DNA of 64,000 nt from Granulosicoccus antarcticus IMCC3135 (GTDB lineage Bacteria > Pseudomonadota > Gammaproteobacteria > Granulosicoccales > Granulosicoccaceae), in NCBI RefSeq assembly GCF_002215215.1, contig NZ_CP018632.1:2910501-2974500 (forward strand), read 5' to 3'. The position numbers and the translations under genes were made by a program. Each line of letters opens with the position of its first letter. Position 1 is the first letter of the stretch. Below are positions 26,639 through 36,576 of the stretch, piece by piece. The notes beneath the pieces were generated by a model. It was given only the letters and a program-made list of their open reading frames with translations, had not been told where the DNA came from and ran no database searches.

Positions 26639-28369
26639 TTGTCTGTTCATGAGAGAGAAGGGAGGAGCGAACAAGGGTTCGCAAAACCAGCCAGCACTTT
26701 TTTGGAGCTGTTCACTCCCAAGCTCATAACGATTCTGCGAGAGCGCTATGGCCTCTCGCATTTTCGCTCTGATCTATTAGCTGGTTTGACGGTTGCCATT
26801 GTCGCCTTGCCCTTGTCAATGGCAATAGCAATAGCCTCGGGAGCTTCTCCGGCACAAGGCCTCTATACCGCCATCATTGGCGGGTTCCTCGTTTCCGCCC
26901 TGGGTGGTAGTCGGTTTCAGATTGGCGGCCCGGCCGGGGCCTTCATTGTACTTGTGGCCAGCACGGTACAGCTGCATGGCATGGAAGGTCTTTTTCTGGC
27001 AACCATCATGTCGGGGATTCTGTTGATGCTTGCAGGTTATCTGCAGCTGGGCAGCTATATCAAGTTCATTCCTTATCCGGTAACGATCGGCTTCACTGCC
27101 GGTATTGCCGTTATCATATTTGCCAGTCAGGTCAAGGATCTGCTGGGTCTGACGCTGTCGGGTCCCGAGCCCGGTGCCTTGCTCGAGAAACTACCGGTTA
27201 TCTGGCAAGCGCTTCCCACCTGGGATTTGCCAACGGTGATTGTGGCCTTTGTGACGATCGCCATTATTGCGAGCCTTAAAATCTATCGTCCCCATTGGCC
27301 GGGTATGTTGTTTGCCATTGTCATCACCTCCATAGCGGTGACGATTCTGAAGTTGCCATTGAGTACGATAGGTACCGCATTTGGTGGAATTCCCAATACG
27401 CTACCCATGCCTTCGTTGCCAGAAGTGAGCTTTGCCAAGGTGGGTGCTTTACTGCCTGTCGCCTTGTCGTTTACGCTGCTCGGTTCCATCGAGTCTCTGT
27501 TATCAGCGGTGGTTGCAGATGGCATGACTGGCAGGCGACACCGCTCAAACTGCGAGTTGGTCGCCCAGGGCGTGGCCAATATAGCATCAGGTTTGTTCGG
27601 CGGAATCTGTGTGACCGGCACCATCGCCAGAACCGCTACCAACGTTCGCGCCGGGGCTCATGGTCCTGTTGCAGGCATCTTGCATTCGGTTTTTCTTCTG
27701 TTATTCATCGTGCTTGCAGCGCCGGTTGCCAGCTACATACCGCTCGCCAGCCTGGCCGGTGTTCTGGCTATCGTTGCCTGGAACATGATTGAAAAGCACG
27801 CCATCGCTTTGTTGCTGCGAGCTTCGCGTGGCGATGCTGCGGTGCTGATGGCAACCTTGCTGCTGACCATCTTCCGTGACCTGATGGAAGCTATCGTTGT
27901 CGGCTTTGCATTGGGTTCGGTGCTTTTCATACACCGTATGTCGAAAACCACAGCGGTATCGACACACCGGCCCTGGGTTGAGGATGATCAGCCCGATAAA
28001 GTCGATGGTTCACGCCTGCCTTATGATGAAAGTATCGCCTCCAACCCGGACGTATTGATTTACCGCATCAGTGGTGTTTTGTTCTTCGGCGCGGCAGCTT
28101 CGGTAGGCTCGGTGCTGGACAATATCTCCGACAGTTGCAAGCTGCTGGTCGTTGACTTTACTGAGGTGCCGTTTATTGATTCAACCGGTGCCAATACACT
28201 GGAGGGCCTGGCGCACAAGGGACGACAACGAGAGTTGCAGGTTGTTTTCACAGGGCTACCAGAAGAGCTGCGTGAAAAATTACGCAGCTATGGAATATCA
28301 GAGCCTCTGGTTGCATTTGCCGGCACTATTGATGAGGCGTTACAGCAGCATGGGGCGAGTACTGTGTAA
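26639..28369 (+). CDS. SulP family anion transporter with STAS domain
   Basis: 576 residues. The start is a TTG at 26639 preceded by a good ribosome binding site (AAGGAG, 26623-26628), and no ATG occurs until well inside the membrane domain. The transport domain has the SulP N-terminal motif DLLAGLTVAIVALPLSMAIA followed by GLYTAIIGGFLVSALGGSRFQIGGPAGAF. A C-terminal STAS domain (about 455-565) contains LLVVDFTEVPFIDSTGANTLE. Members carry sulfate, bicarbonate or dicarboxylates. The divergent tctCBA genes hint at a carboxylate, but the family alone cannot decide. Confidence 0.92.
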   Translation: MSVHEREGRSEQGFAKPASTFLELFTPKLITILRERYGLSHFRSDLLAGLTVAIVALPLSMAIAIASGASPAQGLYTAIIGGFLVSALGGSRFQIGGPAGAFIVLVASTVQLHGMEGLFLATIMSGILLMLAGYLQLGSYIKFIPYPVTIGFTAGIAVIIFASQVKDLLGLTLSGPEPGALLEKLPVIWQALPTWDLPTVIVAFVTIAIIASLKIYRPHWPGMLFAIVITSIAVTILKLPLSTIGTAFGGIPNTLPMPSLPEVSFAKVGALLPVALSFTLLGSIESLLSAVVADGMTGRRHRSNCELVAQGVANIASGLFGGICVTGTIARTATNVRAGAHGPVAGILHSVFLLLFIVLAAPVASYIPLASLAGVLAIVAWNMIEKHAIALLLRASRGDAAVLMATLLLTIFRDLMEAIVVGFALGSVLFIHRMSKTTAVSTHRPWVEDDQPDKVDGSRLPYDESIASNPDVLIYRISGVLFFGAAASVGSVLDNISDSCKLLVVDFTEVPFIDSTGANTLEGLAHKGRQRELQVVFTGLPEELREKLRSYGISEPLVAFAGTIDEALQQHGASTV

Positions 28370-28494
28370 CAGCCTTCAGTTGTTCCAAGGCGTGCTGTGA
28401 GCATCGTTTGTCTGGTTCTATTCGACCTGGGCTGGTGGCCACTATATGTATATGGCTGGCTACCGATTGTGCACTACCATTGCCTACAACTGGT

Positions 28495-29547
28495 TCAGAG
28501 TCTGGATCCGGTCTCTGAGCTGAACACATGCTGCGCTGTCACAGGCACTTCAAAGCGCAGTTCAGCGCCCAGAGAGGCTTCACTATGCACACCCTGCAAG
28601 CTGGCAATCAGTGGCGTGCGGGTGCCGGCAAGAAATCCATGGATCAGGGTATTGGAACCTAGTTGTTCAACCAGGCCGGTTTCCATGATCAGTGGTCCTG
28701 TATCGGATCTGAGCAGATGTTCAGGGCGTATACCAAGATCGACGGTTCCAGTGGTCCGAGTGTCGCTGGGAATGGTCACACCGTTTTCCAGCGTGACGGT
28801 GCCATTCAGTGACTCGCCCCTGAAAATATTCATGGACGGACTGCCAATGAAATCAGCGACAAACCGGGTTGCTGGTTTTTCGTATAACTCGATCGGTGTG
28901 CCGAACTGTTCGACATGACCACCATTAAGCACCATCAGCCGATCACCCAGCGTCATGGCCTCTACCTGATCATGAGTCACATAGACTGAGGTTACGCCCA
29001 GATCACGCTGCAGTTTACGAATTTCCAGTCTCATCTGTACGCGCAATTTGGCATCCAGGTTTGACAGTGGTTCGTCAAACAGAAAGACGTCAGGCTTTCT
29101 GACGATGGCTCGGCCCATGGCTACCCGTTGACGCTGACCACCGGACAGTTCTCTGGGCTTACGTTGCAGGTAGTCACTGAGTTGCAATAACTGGGCGGCT
29201 TTTTCTACCCGTTCGCGTATATCAGCCTTGTCCAGTTTGGCTATCTTGAGGCTGTAGGCCATGTTGTCGAAAACGCTCATATGAGGGTAGAGCGCATAGT
29301 TCTGAAACACCATGGCAATGTTTCTTTCCATGGGTTCCAGATCATTGACGACACGCTCACCAATCATGATTGAGCCTGCGCTGATGGTTTCCAGGCCTGC
29401 AATCATGCGCAGCAAGGTGGACTTGCCACAGCCGGACGGTCCGACTATGACAATGAATTCCTTGTCGGCAATGTCAATGTTGACACCATGAATGATTTCT
29501 TCGCGACCATAGGATTTACGAACGTCGCTGAGCGTGACTGTTGACAT
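28495..29547 (-). CDS. ugpC: ABC transporter ATPase UgpC (glycerol-3-phosphate importer)
   Basis: 350 residues: Walker A GPSGCGKSTLLRM, signature LSGGQRQRVAMGRAI, Walker B VFLFDEPLSNLD, H-loop VYVTHDQVEAMT, then a C-terminal OB-type regulatory domain (DLGIRPEHLL). It is of the MalK/UgpC class. It is the last gene of ugpBAEC, 9 bp after ugpE. The phosphodiesterase ugpQ found in enteric operons is absent here. Confidence 0.9.
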   Translation of the reverse strand: MSTVTLSDVRKSYGREEIIHGVNIDIADKEFIVIVGPSGCGKSTLLRMIAGLETISAGSIMIGERVVNDLEPMERNIAMVFQNYALYPHMSVFDNMAYSLKIAKLDKADIRERVEKAAQLLQLSDYLQRKPRELSGGQRQRVAMGRAIVRKPDVFLFDEPLSNLDAKLRVQMRLEIRKLQRDLGVTSVYVTHDQVEAMTLGDRLMVLNGGHVEQFGTPIELYEKPATRFVADFIGSPSMNIFRGESLNGTVTLENGVTIPSDTRTTGTVDLGIRPEHLLRSDTGPLIMETGLVEQLGSNTLIHGFLAGTRTPLIASLQGVHSEASLGAELRFEVPVTAQHVFSSETGSRL

Positions 29548-29556
29548 GTGCGTGCT

Positions 29557-30402
29557 TTATTTCTCGGTTTCCACCAGGCCTTTGATGAACAGGTTTTGCA
29601 TGAAGACGACGACGAGCACTGGCGGTAACATCGCCAACAGTGCTGTAGCCATGATCAGAGGCCAATCTGTCAGGTCGTCTCCGGATGGAAACATCTGCTT
29701 GATACCCATCACGATGGTGTTCATTTCAGGGTCGGTCGTCATCAACAATGGCCACAGATACTGGTTCCAGCCATAGATGAACAGGATGACGAACAGCGCT
29801 GCGATATTGGTACGTGACATCGGTAAAAGTATGTCGAAAAAGAAGCGCATGGGAGATGCGCCGTCAACCCGGGCTGCCTCAGCCAGTTCATCTGGCACAG
29901 TCAGGTAGAACTGACGGAACAGGAAAGTGGCTGTTGCCGATGCCACCAGTGGCAGTATCAGGCCTGAATAACTGTTCAGCATGCCGAAGTTGGCAACCAC
30001 TACGTAGGTAGGAACGATTCGTACCTCGACTGGCAGCATCAGCGTCATGAATATCAGCCAGAAGAACAAGCCGCGCATCGGAAATTTGAAATAGACGATG
30101 GCAAAGGCTGACATGAGCGAGATGATGATCTTGCCGATGGAGATACCCAGCGCCATGATCATGGAATTGAGCAGCATTCTCCACACCGGTGCGTTGACAC
30201 CGGAAAACAGAGCTCGGCTGTAGTTCTCGATCAGTTGATTGCCCGGTAGCAGCGGCATGGGGGGGCGAACCAGTTCGGCCTGTGTGACCGATGAGGCAAC
30301 AAAGGCCAGATAGATCGGGAAGCAGACAATGCCGATACCGATGATCAGCCCGATATGGATCAGCCAGGTAGCCTTGCCGGTTTTTTCAACCATGCCGCTC
30401 AT
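29557..30402 (-). CDS. ugpE: Glycerol-3-phosphate ABC permease UgpE
   Basis: 281 residues with six membrane helices and the EAA loop DELAEAARVDGASPMRFFFD, which docks on UgpC. Typical UgpE features are LMLPVEVRIVPTYVVVANFGM and YGWNQYLWPLLMT. The start overlaps the ugpA stop by 1 nt at 30402. Confidence 0.92.
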   Translation of the reverse strand: MSGMVEKTGKATWLIHIGLIIGIGIVCFPIYLAFVASSVTQAELVRPPMPLLPGNQLIENYSRALFSGVNAPVWRMLLNSMIMALGISIGKIIISLMSAFAIVYFKFPMRGLFFWLIFMTLMLPVEVRIVPTYVVVANFGMLNSYSGLILPLVASATATFLFRQFYLTVPDELAEAARVDGASPMRFFFDILLPMSRTNIAALFVILFIYGWNQYLWPLLMTTDPEMNTIVMGIKQMFPSGDDLTDWPLIMATALLAMLPPVLVVVFMQNLFIKGLVETEK

Positions 30403-31283
30403 CAGTAGTGCACCCGTCGTTCAATGAACTTGAACTGTATGACTGTCAATATGCCAACCACGACCAGTAGCACCACGGATTGTGCCGCTGATGATCCCAG
30501 ATCCTGACCAACGAAGCCGTCAGCGTAAACCTTGTACACCAGTATGGTGGTTGCCTGCTGCGGGCCGCCCGAGGTAATGGTATGGATGACGCCGAAAGTT
30601 TCGAAGAAGGCGTACACGATGTTGACGACCAGCAGGAAGAAGGTGGTTGGCGACAACAAGGGAAAAACGATGGTCCAGAATCGACGCCAGAAGTGTGCGC
30701 CGTCAATGGCTGCAGCTTCGATGACGCTCTTGGGGACCGCTTGCAGGCCCGCCAGGAAAAAGAGAAAGTTGTAGCTGATGCGACCCCAGGAGGAGGCCAG
30801 TACAACCAGCCACATGGCTTCGCCGCTATTGAGTTTGTGGTTCCAGTCGTAACCCATCTGGTCCAGGTACCAGCTGGCAATACCGACGTTGGGATTGAAG
30901 ATGAACAGCCACAGAACACCGGCGACGGCAGGTGCCACGGCATAGGGCCAGATAAGAAATGTTCGGTAGGTGCCGGCACCCTTGATGATGCGATCAGCCA
31001 TGAGAGCCAGCCACAGGGCAATGCTCATCGAGACTACGGTGACCAGTATGGAGAAAATGGCTGTGGTCTTGAAAGAGGCCAGGTAGTAGGGGTCAGAGAA
31101 CAGATATTCAAAGTTCCCGAATCCGACAAACTGGGTTTTCAGGCCAAAGGGATCCGGTATGAACGCGGACTGATAGATGGCTTGGCCGGCGGGCCAGAAA
31201 AAGAACACCGCCGTGATGATTGCCTGGGGCAATATCAGCAGGATCGGCAGGCGCCATCCCTTGAATGTCACGCGTTTTTCCAC
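30402..31283 (-). CDS. ugpA: Glycerol-3-phosphate ABC permease UgpA
   Basis: 293 residues, the standard UgpA length, starting [20 protein letters not shown]. It has six helices, the characteristic [20 protein letters not shown] periplasmic loop and the EAA loop [19 protein letters not shown]. It is separated from ugpB by 101 bp that contain a strong stem-loop. Confidence 0.93.
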   Translation of the reverse strand: MEKRVTFKGWRLPILLILPQAIITAVFFFWPAGQAIYQSAFIPDPFGLKTQFVGFGNFEYLFSDPYYLASFKTTAIFSILVTVVSMSIALWLALMADRIIKGAGTYRTFLIWPYAVAPAVAGVLWLFIFNPNVGIASWYLDQMGYDWNHKLNSGEAMWLVVLASSWGRISYNFLFFLAGLQAVPKSVIEAAAIDGAHFWRRFWTIVFPLLSPTTFFLLVVNIVYAFFETFGVIHTITSGGPQQATTILVYKVYADGFVGQDLGSSAAQSVVLLVVVGILTVIQFKFIERRVHY

Positions 31284-31336
31284 GGACTTTATCGCTACCT
31301 GTGATCGTTGTGTTGATGGAGGAGATGCTGAGAGGC

Positions 31337-31369
31337 AATTCTCCGACGCTCAGATAACGTCGGAGAATT
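31337..31369. other. Perfect 12-bp stem-loop between ugpB and ugpA
   Basis: AATTCTCCGACG (31337-31348) pairs perfectly with CGTCGGAGAATT (31358-31369) across a 9-nt loop. No T-run follows on the minus strand, so it is more likely a message-stabilising or processing stem-loop than a full terminator. It starts 15 bp past the ugpB stop. Confidence 0.7.
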
Positions 31370-31384
31370 ACCCTGCGCAGTGAA

Positions 31385-32698
31385 TTACTTGTTGGCTTGT
31401 TCGAAGCGGCGCAACAGTTGATTACCGCGGCTGACGGCACTGTCGAGTGCATCTTGTGCATCCTTGTCGCCAGTCCAGACGGCTTCAAGTTCTTCATCGA
31501 TTATACCGCGAATCTGATCAAAATTTCCCAATCGCAAACCTTTTGAATTGGCGGTTGTTGGCTTGGCGGTCATCTGCAGAATGGCGATGTCGGTTCCGGG
31601 GTTCTTTTCATAAAAGCCTTCTGCCTTGGTCTGCTCATAGGCAGCAGTAGTGATAGGCAGGTAGCCTGTGTCCTGGTGCCATTTTGCCTGGATGTCAGAG
31701 CTTGACAGGAAGTTCAGGAATTGGGCGACACCCTTGTATTCTGCGTCTTCATGTCCGTTAAGGACCCACAAGGATGAGCCACCAATGATGGTGTTCTGAG
31801 GAGCTGCCTTGACAGTTGACCAGTACGGTAAAGGACGAATGTCGAATTCGAATTCTGCTTCTTCCTTGACACCCGCATAGCCGGCAGAGGATTCAGTGAA
31901 AAAGGCACATTCGCCGGCACGAAAATTTGCACCACCTTCGTTGCGTCGACCGGCATACATGAATTTGCCGTCTTTGGCCCATTCACCCATGGCTTGTACG
32001 TGGGCTGCGTGCAGGGGGCTGTTGAAAGACAGTTCTGTATCCAGCCCGGTGAAACCGTTTTCCTGTGAAGCGAAAGCGATGTCGTGGTAGGCCGAGAAGT
32101 TTTCCAGATGTACCCAGCTCTGCCATGCGGTGGTGAAAGCGCAGGAGCTGCCGGATTCCTTGATCTTGTTCATGGCGCCGTCGACCTGTTCCCAGGTTGT
32201 CAGATCCATGTCAGGGTCGAGTCCGGCTTCGGTCAGCGCGTCTCGGTTAACATAAAGAACGGGTGTTGAGGAGTTATATGGCAGCGACAGCATCTTGCCA
32301 TCAGCAGTGGTGTAGTAGCCCTTGACTGGCGCCAGATAGGCATCCGGATCGAACTCTGTGCCGCTGTCTTCCATCACTTCGTGGATGGGTTTGATAGCGC
32401 CTGCAGCGCTCATCATGGTGGCAGTGCCGACCTCGAAAACCATCAGAATGTGCGGTTGCTCGCCCGCACGAAAAGCGGCGATACCGGCGTTCAGGGTCTC
32501 CGAGTAGTTGCCTTTGTAATTGCCAACTACTTCATAGTCAGTCTGGGAGGCGTTGAAAGTTTCGATCTGCTCGGCCAGCAGATCGCCAAGGCGGCCAGTA
32601 AATGCATGCCACCACTGAATTTCTGTGGCAGCCGAGGCAGGCAGTGCCACAGCGCTCAAGGCGATAGCCAGAGCGGTACCTGTCAGTGTCTTCTTCAT
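31385..32698 (-). CDS. ugpB: Glycerol-3-phosphate-binding periplasmic protein UgpB
   Basis: 437 residues with a signal peptide ending ASA. The match to E. coli UgpB is strong throughout: TEIQWWHAFTGRLGD, YKGNYSETLNAGIAAFRAGE, FEVGTATMM, PYNSSTPVLYVNRDA, WQSWVHLENFSAYHDI, IIGGSSLWV, WHQDTGYLPIT, and the C-terminal TKGL-like block SKGLRLGNFDQIRGIIDEEL with AVSRGNQLLRRFE. The residues that bind glycerol phosphate in UgpB are in these blocks. First gene of ugpBAEC. I found no convincing double Pho box upstream, so phosphate control is not shown by the sequence. Confidence 0.95.
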   Translation of the reverse strand: MKKTLTGTALAIALSAVALPASAATEIQWWHAFTGRLGDLLAEQIETFNASQTDYEVVGNYKGNYSETLNAGIAAFRAGEQPHILMVFEVGTATMMSAAGAIKPIHEVMEDSGTEFDPDAYLAPVKGYYTTADGKMLSLPYNSSTPVLYVNRDALTEAGLDPDMDLTTWEQVDGAMNKIKESGSSCAFTTAWQSWVHLENFSAYHDIAFASQENGFTGLDTELSFNSPLHAAHVQAMGEWAKDGKFMYAGRRNEGGANFRAGECAFFTESSAGYAGVKEEAEFEFDIRPLPYWSTVKAAPQNTIIGGSSLWVLNGHEDAEYKGVAQFLNFLSSSDIQAKWHQDTGYLPITTAAYEQTKAEGFYEKNPGTDIAILQMTAKPTTANSKGLRLGNFDQIRGIIDEELEAVWTGDKDAQDALDSAVSRGNQLLRRFEQANK

Positions 32699-32784
32699 AA
32701 TCGGGAATGCCTCTTTTGAGTGCGGTATGGACGTCAGGAGGGCACTTAACCACGAGAAGCTACAGAACTCAAGAGGCAGATGTA

Positions 32785-32796
32785 TCGAATATTCGA
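32785..32796. promoter_or_regulatory. 12-bp perfect palindrome in the ugpB/32871 divergent region
   Basis: TCGAATATTCGA is centred midway between the divergent starts of ugpB (32698) and the binding-protein gene (32871). The symmetry and position suit an operator for a dimeric regulator, but an AT-rich 12-mer could also arise by chance. Confidence 0.25.
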
Positions 32797-32870
32797 ATTT
32801 TGTTCTGTCACCAAAATCGCTTAGACTGCATGGATCAATCTGAAATCAATCCGAACTGGAGGCTGTTGCC

Positions 32871-34019
32871 ATGCTGAAATCCCCTGCCTGTGCATTTGGT
32901 GTCGCACTTGCCGCCACACTGGCTACTGCCTGGTCGGCAGCGGCTCTGGCGGATCCTGTCAAAGTGGGGATGATCACGACTTTGTCGGGGGGCGGTTCTG
33001 GCCTGGGGATTGATGTCCGGGACGGGTTCCTGCTCGCTACCAGAGATAACAAGGACATCGAACTGATCATCGAAGATGATCAGAACAAACCGGATGTCGC
33101 CGTCCAGTTGGCAGACAAGATGATTCAGTCCGATAAGGTGGATATTTTGACGGGCATCATTTTCTCCAATCTGGCAATGGCTGTGGTGCCGGCTGCTGTC
33201 AATCAGGGAAAATTCTATCTGTCTCCCAATGCCGGACCCTCGGCTCTGGCAGGTAAGGGTTGCCACATGAATTATTTCAATGTTGCCTGGCAGAACGACA
33301 ATCTGCATGAAGCCGCTGGCAGCTATGCCAATTCTGCAGGTCTTGTCAATTCCTTCATTCTGGCGCCCAATTATCCGGCTGGAAAAGATGCGCTGACCGG
33401 CTACAAGCGTTATTACGAAGGCGATCTGGCGGGCGAGCTTTATACCAAGCTGGGTCAGACCGACTACGCCGCAGAGATTGCCCAGATTCGTGCCTCCGAG
33501 GCTGACAGTGTATTTTTCTTCCTGCCCGGTGGCATGGGGATCAGCTTCATGAAACAGTGGGATCAGGCCGATATCGATCTGCCAGTACTAGGGCCTGCAT
33601 TCTCATTTGATCAAGGTATTCTGGGAGCTGTAGGCGATGCAGCGCTGGGTGTGAAGAACACATCACAGTGGTCCAAGGATCTGGACAACGAAGCCAACAT
33701 AGCCTTTGTGGCTGATTTTCAGGCAGCCTATGGCCGTCTGCCATCGTTGTACGCATCGCAGGGTTTTGACACCGGCAACCTATTGCTCTCCGCCATGGCT
33801 AAATCGCCTGTCACTGATGCCGACGCCTTTCGCAGTGCTCTGGAAGAAGCCGACTTTGCATCCACTCGCGGCAGCTTCTCATTTGACAACAGCCACCATC
33901 CCATTCAAGACATCTATGTTCGGGAAGTGGTGCGTGAAGGTGAGGTGCTGACCAACAAGATCGTATCGAAAGCGCTTACGCAGCATTCGAACGCCTATGC
34001 TACTGAATGCGTGATGTAG
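32871..34019 (+). CDS. Orphan amino acid-type ABC substrate-binding protein
   Basis: 382 residues of the peripla_BP_6 family. A signal peptide ends near WSAAALA, then the mature start DPVKVGMITTLSGGGSGLGI. Landmarks are ELIIEDDQNKPDVAVQLADK, YLSPNAGPSALAGKGCHMNYF, FILAPNYPAGKDAL and LYASQGFDTGNLLL. No permease or ATPase of the liv type accompanies it, so it must dock on a transporter encoded elsewhere or serve as a receptor. The closest liv permease in the window is some 30 kb away and already has a binding protein. The stop codon overlaps the next gene by 13 nt, so the binding protein and the hydrolase are coupled. Related binding proteins often recognise aromatic acids or amides. Confidence 0.85.
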   Translation: MLKSPACAFGVALAATLATAWSAAALADPVKVGMITTLSGGGSGLGIDVRDGFLLATRDNKDIELIIEDDQNKPDVAVQLADKMIQSDKVDILTGIIFSNLAMAVVPAAVNQGKFYLSPNAGPSALAGKGCHMNYFNVAWQNDNLHEAAGSYANSAGLVNSFILAPNYPAGKDALTGYKRYYEGDLAGELYTKLGQTDYAAEIAQIRASEADSVFFFLPGGMGISFMKQWDQADIDLPVLGPAFSFDQGILGAVGDAALGVKNTSQWSKDLDNEANIAFVADFQAAYGRLPSLYASQGFDTGNLLLSAMAKSPVTDADAFRSALEEADFASTRGSFSFDNSHHPIQDIYVREVVREGEVLTNKIVSKALTQHSNAYATECVM

Positions 34020-34861
34020 TGACTGATTTCTCCAATAGCGAATTCATCGATTGGAACGATGCGTTTGAAAATGGTGCCTATATACCCGGTGCCGCCTTGT
34101 TGCCGGATAAGTGGGCACGACTGTCGGCGCAGTTGCGAGATCGGCAGCAAGCTGGCGGCCGAATGCAGGCGGATATCCGGTATGGAGAGGGTGAGCGTCA
34201 GGTTCTCGATATTTTTCACCCTGAGGGTGAATCTTGCGGCCTGGTTGTTCTGGTGCATGGCGGCTATTGGCTGCGCTTCGACAAGAGCAACTGGTCGTTT
34301 CTGGCAGAGGGCTGCCTGGCGCATGGCTGGAGCGTTGCAATTCCAAGCTACCGCCTGGCTCCGGATGTACCGATCAGCGATATCACACAGGATGTCGCTG
34401 CTGCCGTACAGTTAGCGGCGCAAAACGTATCAGGGCCTATCAGGCTGGTGGGTCACTCTGCGGGTGCTCATCTGGTAGCCCGACTACTGTGTGCTGACCA
34501 GATTCTGTCCGAGGCTGTCGCTGCTCGATTGGCTCATGTGGTGCCTGTTAGCGGTATTTTTGATCTGCGACCTTTGCAGGCCAACCATATGAATGAATCA
34601 TTGCAACTGGATCTGAAACAAGCTGTGGCAGAAAGCCCTGTGGCACACCAACCTCGAAGAGCGGTCCCCATGACGTTGTGGGTGGGCGCGGAAGAGCGAC
34701 CGGAGTTTTTGCGCCAGACGCGACTGCTGTGCGAAAAATGGTCGGCTGAAATGGATCATATTCATGCCTGCTACGAGCCTGGCAAGAATCATTTCTCGGT
34801 AATTGACGGATTAACCCGACCCGATAGTGCGCTGGTCAGGGCACTGCTGGGTATTGATTAG
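34007..34861 (+). CDS. Alpha/beta hydrolase, kynurenine formamidase-like
   Basis: 284 residues, no signal peptide. The oxyanion motif LVHGGYW (about residues 80-86) and the nucleophile elbow GHSAGAH with Ser151 are those of the Bna7/KFase-like esterases that cleave N-formylkynurenine or related amides. The family N-terminal segment NDAFENGAYIPGA is also present. The catalytic histidine is probably in PGKNHFSVI near residue 264. The start at 34007 lies inside the preceding gene; this frame has the full family N-terminus, which supports it. No other tryptophan-degradation gene is adjacent, so the true substrate may be a different formamide, carbamoyl or ester compound. Confidence 0.82.
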   Translation: MRDVVTDFSNSEFIDWNDAFENGAYIPGAALLPDKWARLSAQLRDRQQAGGRMQADIRYGEGERQVLDIFHPEGESCGLVVLVHGGYWLRFDKSNWSFLAEGCLAHGWSVAIPSYRLAPDVPISDITQDVAAAVQLAAQNVSGPIRLVGHSAGAHLVARLLCADQILSEAVAARLAHVVPVSGIFDLRPLQANHMNESLQLDLKQAVAESPVAHQPRRAVPMTLWVGAEERPEFLRQTRLLCEKWSAEMDHIHACYEPGKNHFSVIDGLTRPDSALVRALLGID

Positions 34862-34974
34862 ACTGTCGTCAGGCACGACCAACCTATTGCCAACCCTCCA
34901 TCGTTTATTAATGAGTCATTGCGGAAAACCAATTCCACAATCTGGCCTATCTATAATAATACGAGGAAGGAAAC

Positions 34975-36495
34975 GTGATTTACGCAGATCCAAACACCAA
35001 TGGAGCCGTCGTTGATTTCAAACAGCGGTATGACAATTATATCGGGGGAGAGTGGATAGCTCCGGTTGCCGGGAATTACTTTGACAATGTCTCCCCGGTC
35101 AATGGCAAGGTTTTTTGTCAGATTGCCCGTTCTGACGAGGCAGACATCGAACTGGCCCTGGATGCCGCCCATGCGGCCCGCGAGGCCTGGGGCAAGACAT
35201 CGGTTGCACAGCGATCAAATATTCTGCTGAAAATTGCTGATCGTATTGAGCAGAATCTTGAAGCTCTTGCGGTTGCAGAAACCTGGGACAACGGCAAGGC
35301 CATTCGCGAAACGCTTAATGCCGATGTGCCACTGGCTGCTGATCATTTCCGATACTACGCCGGTTGCATGCGTGCACAGGAAGGCGGTATCGGAGAGATC
35401 GATGAGAATACCGTGGCTTACCATTTTCATGAGCCTCTGGGAGTTGTCGGGCAGATCATCCCCTGGAATTTCCCGCTGCTGATGGCGGCCTGGAAGATTG
35501 CTCCGGCTTTGGTTACCGGTAATTGCGTCATTCTCAAACCGGCGGAGCAGACACCAGCATCCATCATGGTTTTCATGGAGATCATCGGCGACTTGTTGCC
35601 ACCAGGTGTGCTGAATATCGTCAACGGTTTTGGTCGTGAAGCCGGCAATGCTCTGGCAACCAGTAAGCGTATTGCAAAAATAGCCTTTACCGGTTCGACC
35701 CCGACGGGTTCGCATATTCTCAAATGTGCCGCAGAAAGCATTATTCCTTCAACCGTTGAGCTGGGCGGAAAATCGCCTAATGTCTATTTCGAGGATATCT
35801 TCGATCATGAAGAGGAATTTATCAGCAAGTGCGTAGAGGGCGCGGTACTGGCATTCTTCAACCAGGGAGAGGTGTGTACTTGTCCATCCAGGCTGCTGGT
35901 GCAGGAATCCATCTATCCGCGTTTCATCAAGATGGTGATTGAGAGAGCAGCTCTGATCAAACGAGGCAACCCGCTGGATACCGACGTGATGGTGGGTGCG
36001 CAGGCATCTCAACAACAATACGAAAAAATCCTCAGTTACATCGAGATCGGTAAGCAGGAAGGTGCCGAAGTTCTGATCGGCGGCGGTGTAGAGAGCATGA
36101 GTGATGGATTGACAACCGGTTTTTACGTAGAGCCAACGCTCTTGAAGGGCACCAATGACATGCGTGTCTTTCAGGAAGAAATCTTCGGTCCGGTTATATC
36201 CGTCACCACATTCAAGGATGAGGCGGAAGCCCTGGCCATCGCCAATGACAGTGAGTTTGGACTGGGTGCGGGCGTCTGGACTCGTGACATGAACCTGTCA
36301 TATCGCATGGGTCGCGGCATACAGGCCGGGCGGGTCTGGACCAACTGCTATCACCATTATCCGGCGCATGCAGCGTTTGGTGGATACAAGAAGTCGGGAG
36401 TCGGTCGTGAAACTCACAAGATGATGATGGATCATTATCAGCAGACCAAGAATCTGCTGGTCAGCTACGACATCAACCCAATGGGATTCTTCTGA
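34975..36495 (+). CDS. NAD-dependent aldehyde dehydrogenase (ExaC/AldB type)
   Basis: 506 residues from a GTG at 34975, supported by a strong AGGAAGG ribosome binding site just upstream. The Rossmann region has [20 protein letters not shown] and [10 protein letters not shown]. The catalytic Glu is in [10 protein letters not shown] and the nucleophile Cys301 in [11 protein letters not shown]. The tail [17 protein letters not shown]...[11 protein letters not shown] is typical of the acetaldehyde/short aliphatic aldehyde dehydrogenases ExaC and AldB. A TATAAT-like element lies at 34957-34962. The convergent GAF regulator downstream is of the AcoR-like kind often linked to such genes. Confidence 0.9.
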   Translation: MIYADPNTNGAVVDFKQRYDNYIGGEWIAPVAGNYFDNVSPVNGKVFCQIARSDEADIELALDAAHAAREAWGKTSVAQRSNILLKIADRIEQNLEALAVAETWDNGKAIRETLNADVPLAADHFRYYAGCMRAQEGGIGEIDENTVAYHFHEPLGVVGQIIPWNFPLLMAAWKIAPALVTGNCVILKPAEQTPASIMVFMEIIGDLLPPGVLNIVNGFGREAGNALATSKRIAKIAFTGSTPTGSHILKCAAESIIPSTVELGGKSPNVYFEDIFDHEEEFISKCVEGAVLAFFNQGEVCTCPSRLLVQESIYPRFIKMVIERAALIKRGNPLDTDVMVGAQASQQQYEKILSYIEIGKQEGAEVLIGGGVESMSDGLTTGFYVEPTLLKGTNDMRVFQEEIFGPVISVTTFKDEAEALAIANDSEFGLGAGVWTRDMNLSYRMGRGIQAGRVWTNCYHHYPAHAAFGGYKKSGVGRETHKMMMDHYQQTKNLLVSYDINPMGFF

Positions 36496-36519
36496 TAGCG
36501 CGTTAACGAATCACCGAGT

Positions 36520-36575
36520 GTTGTGGTCGGGCAGCCGTAACTGGCTGGGTCTGTATGACCGTTCCTTGCCACAAC
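36520..36575. terminator. Possible bidirectional stem between convergent genes
   Basis: An outer 7-bp pairing GTTGTGG (36520-36526)/CCACAAC (36569-36575) encloses an inner CAGCC (36532-36536)/GGCTG (36543-36547) hairpin. It fills the 81-bp gap between the stops of the aldehyde dehydrogenase and the GAF regulator. No T-run is present, so termination activity is uncertain. Confidence 0.25.
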
Positions 36576-36576
36576 C

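Noticed and set aside
32699-32830. Pho box upstream of ugpB
   Set aside because: Only one CTGTCA-like half site (about 32805) is visible; the second half at the right spacing is missing.
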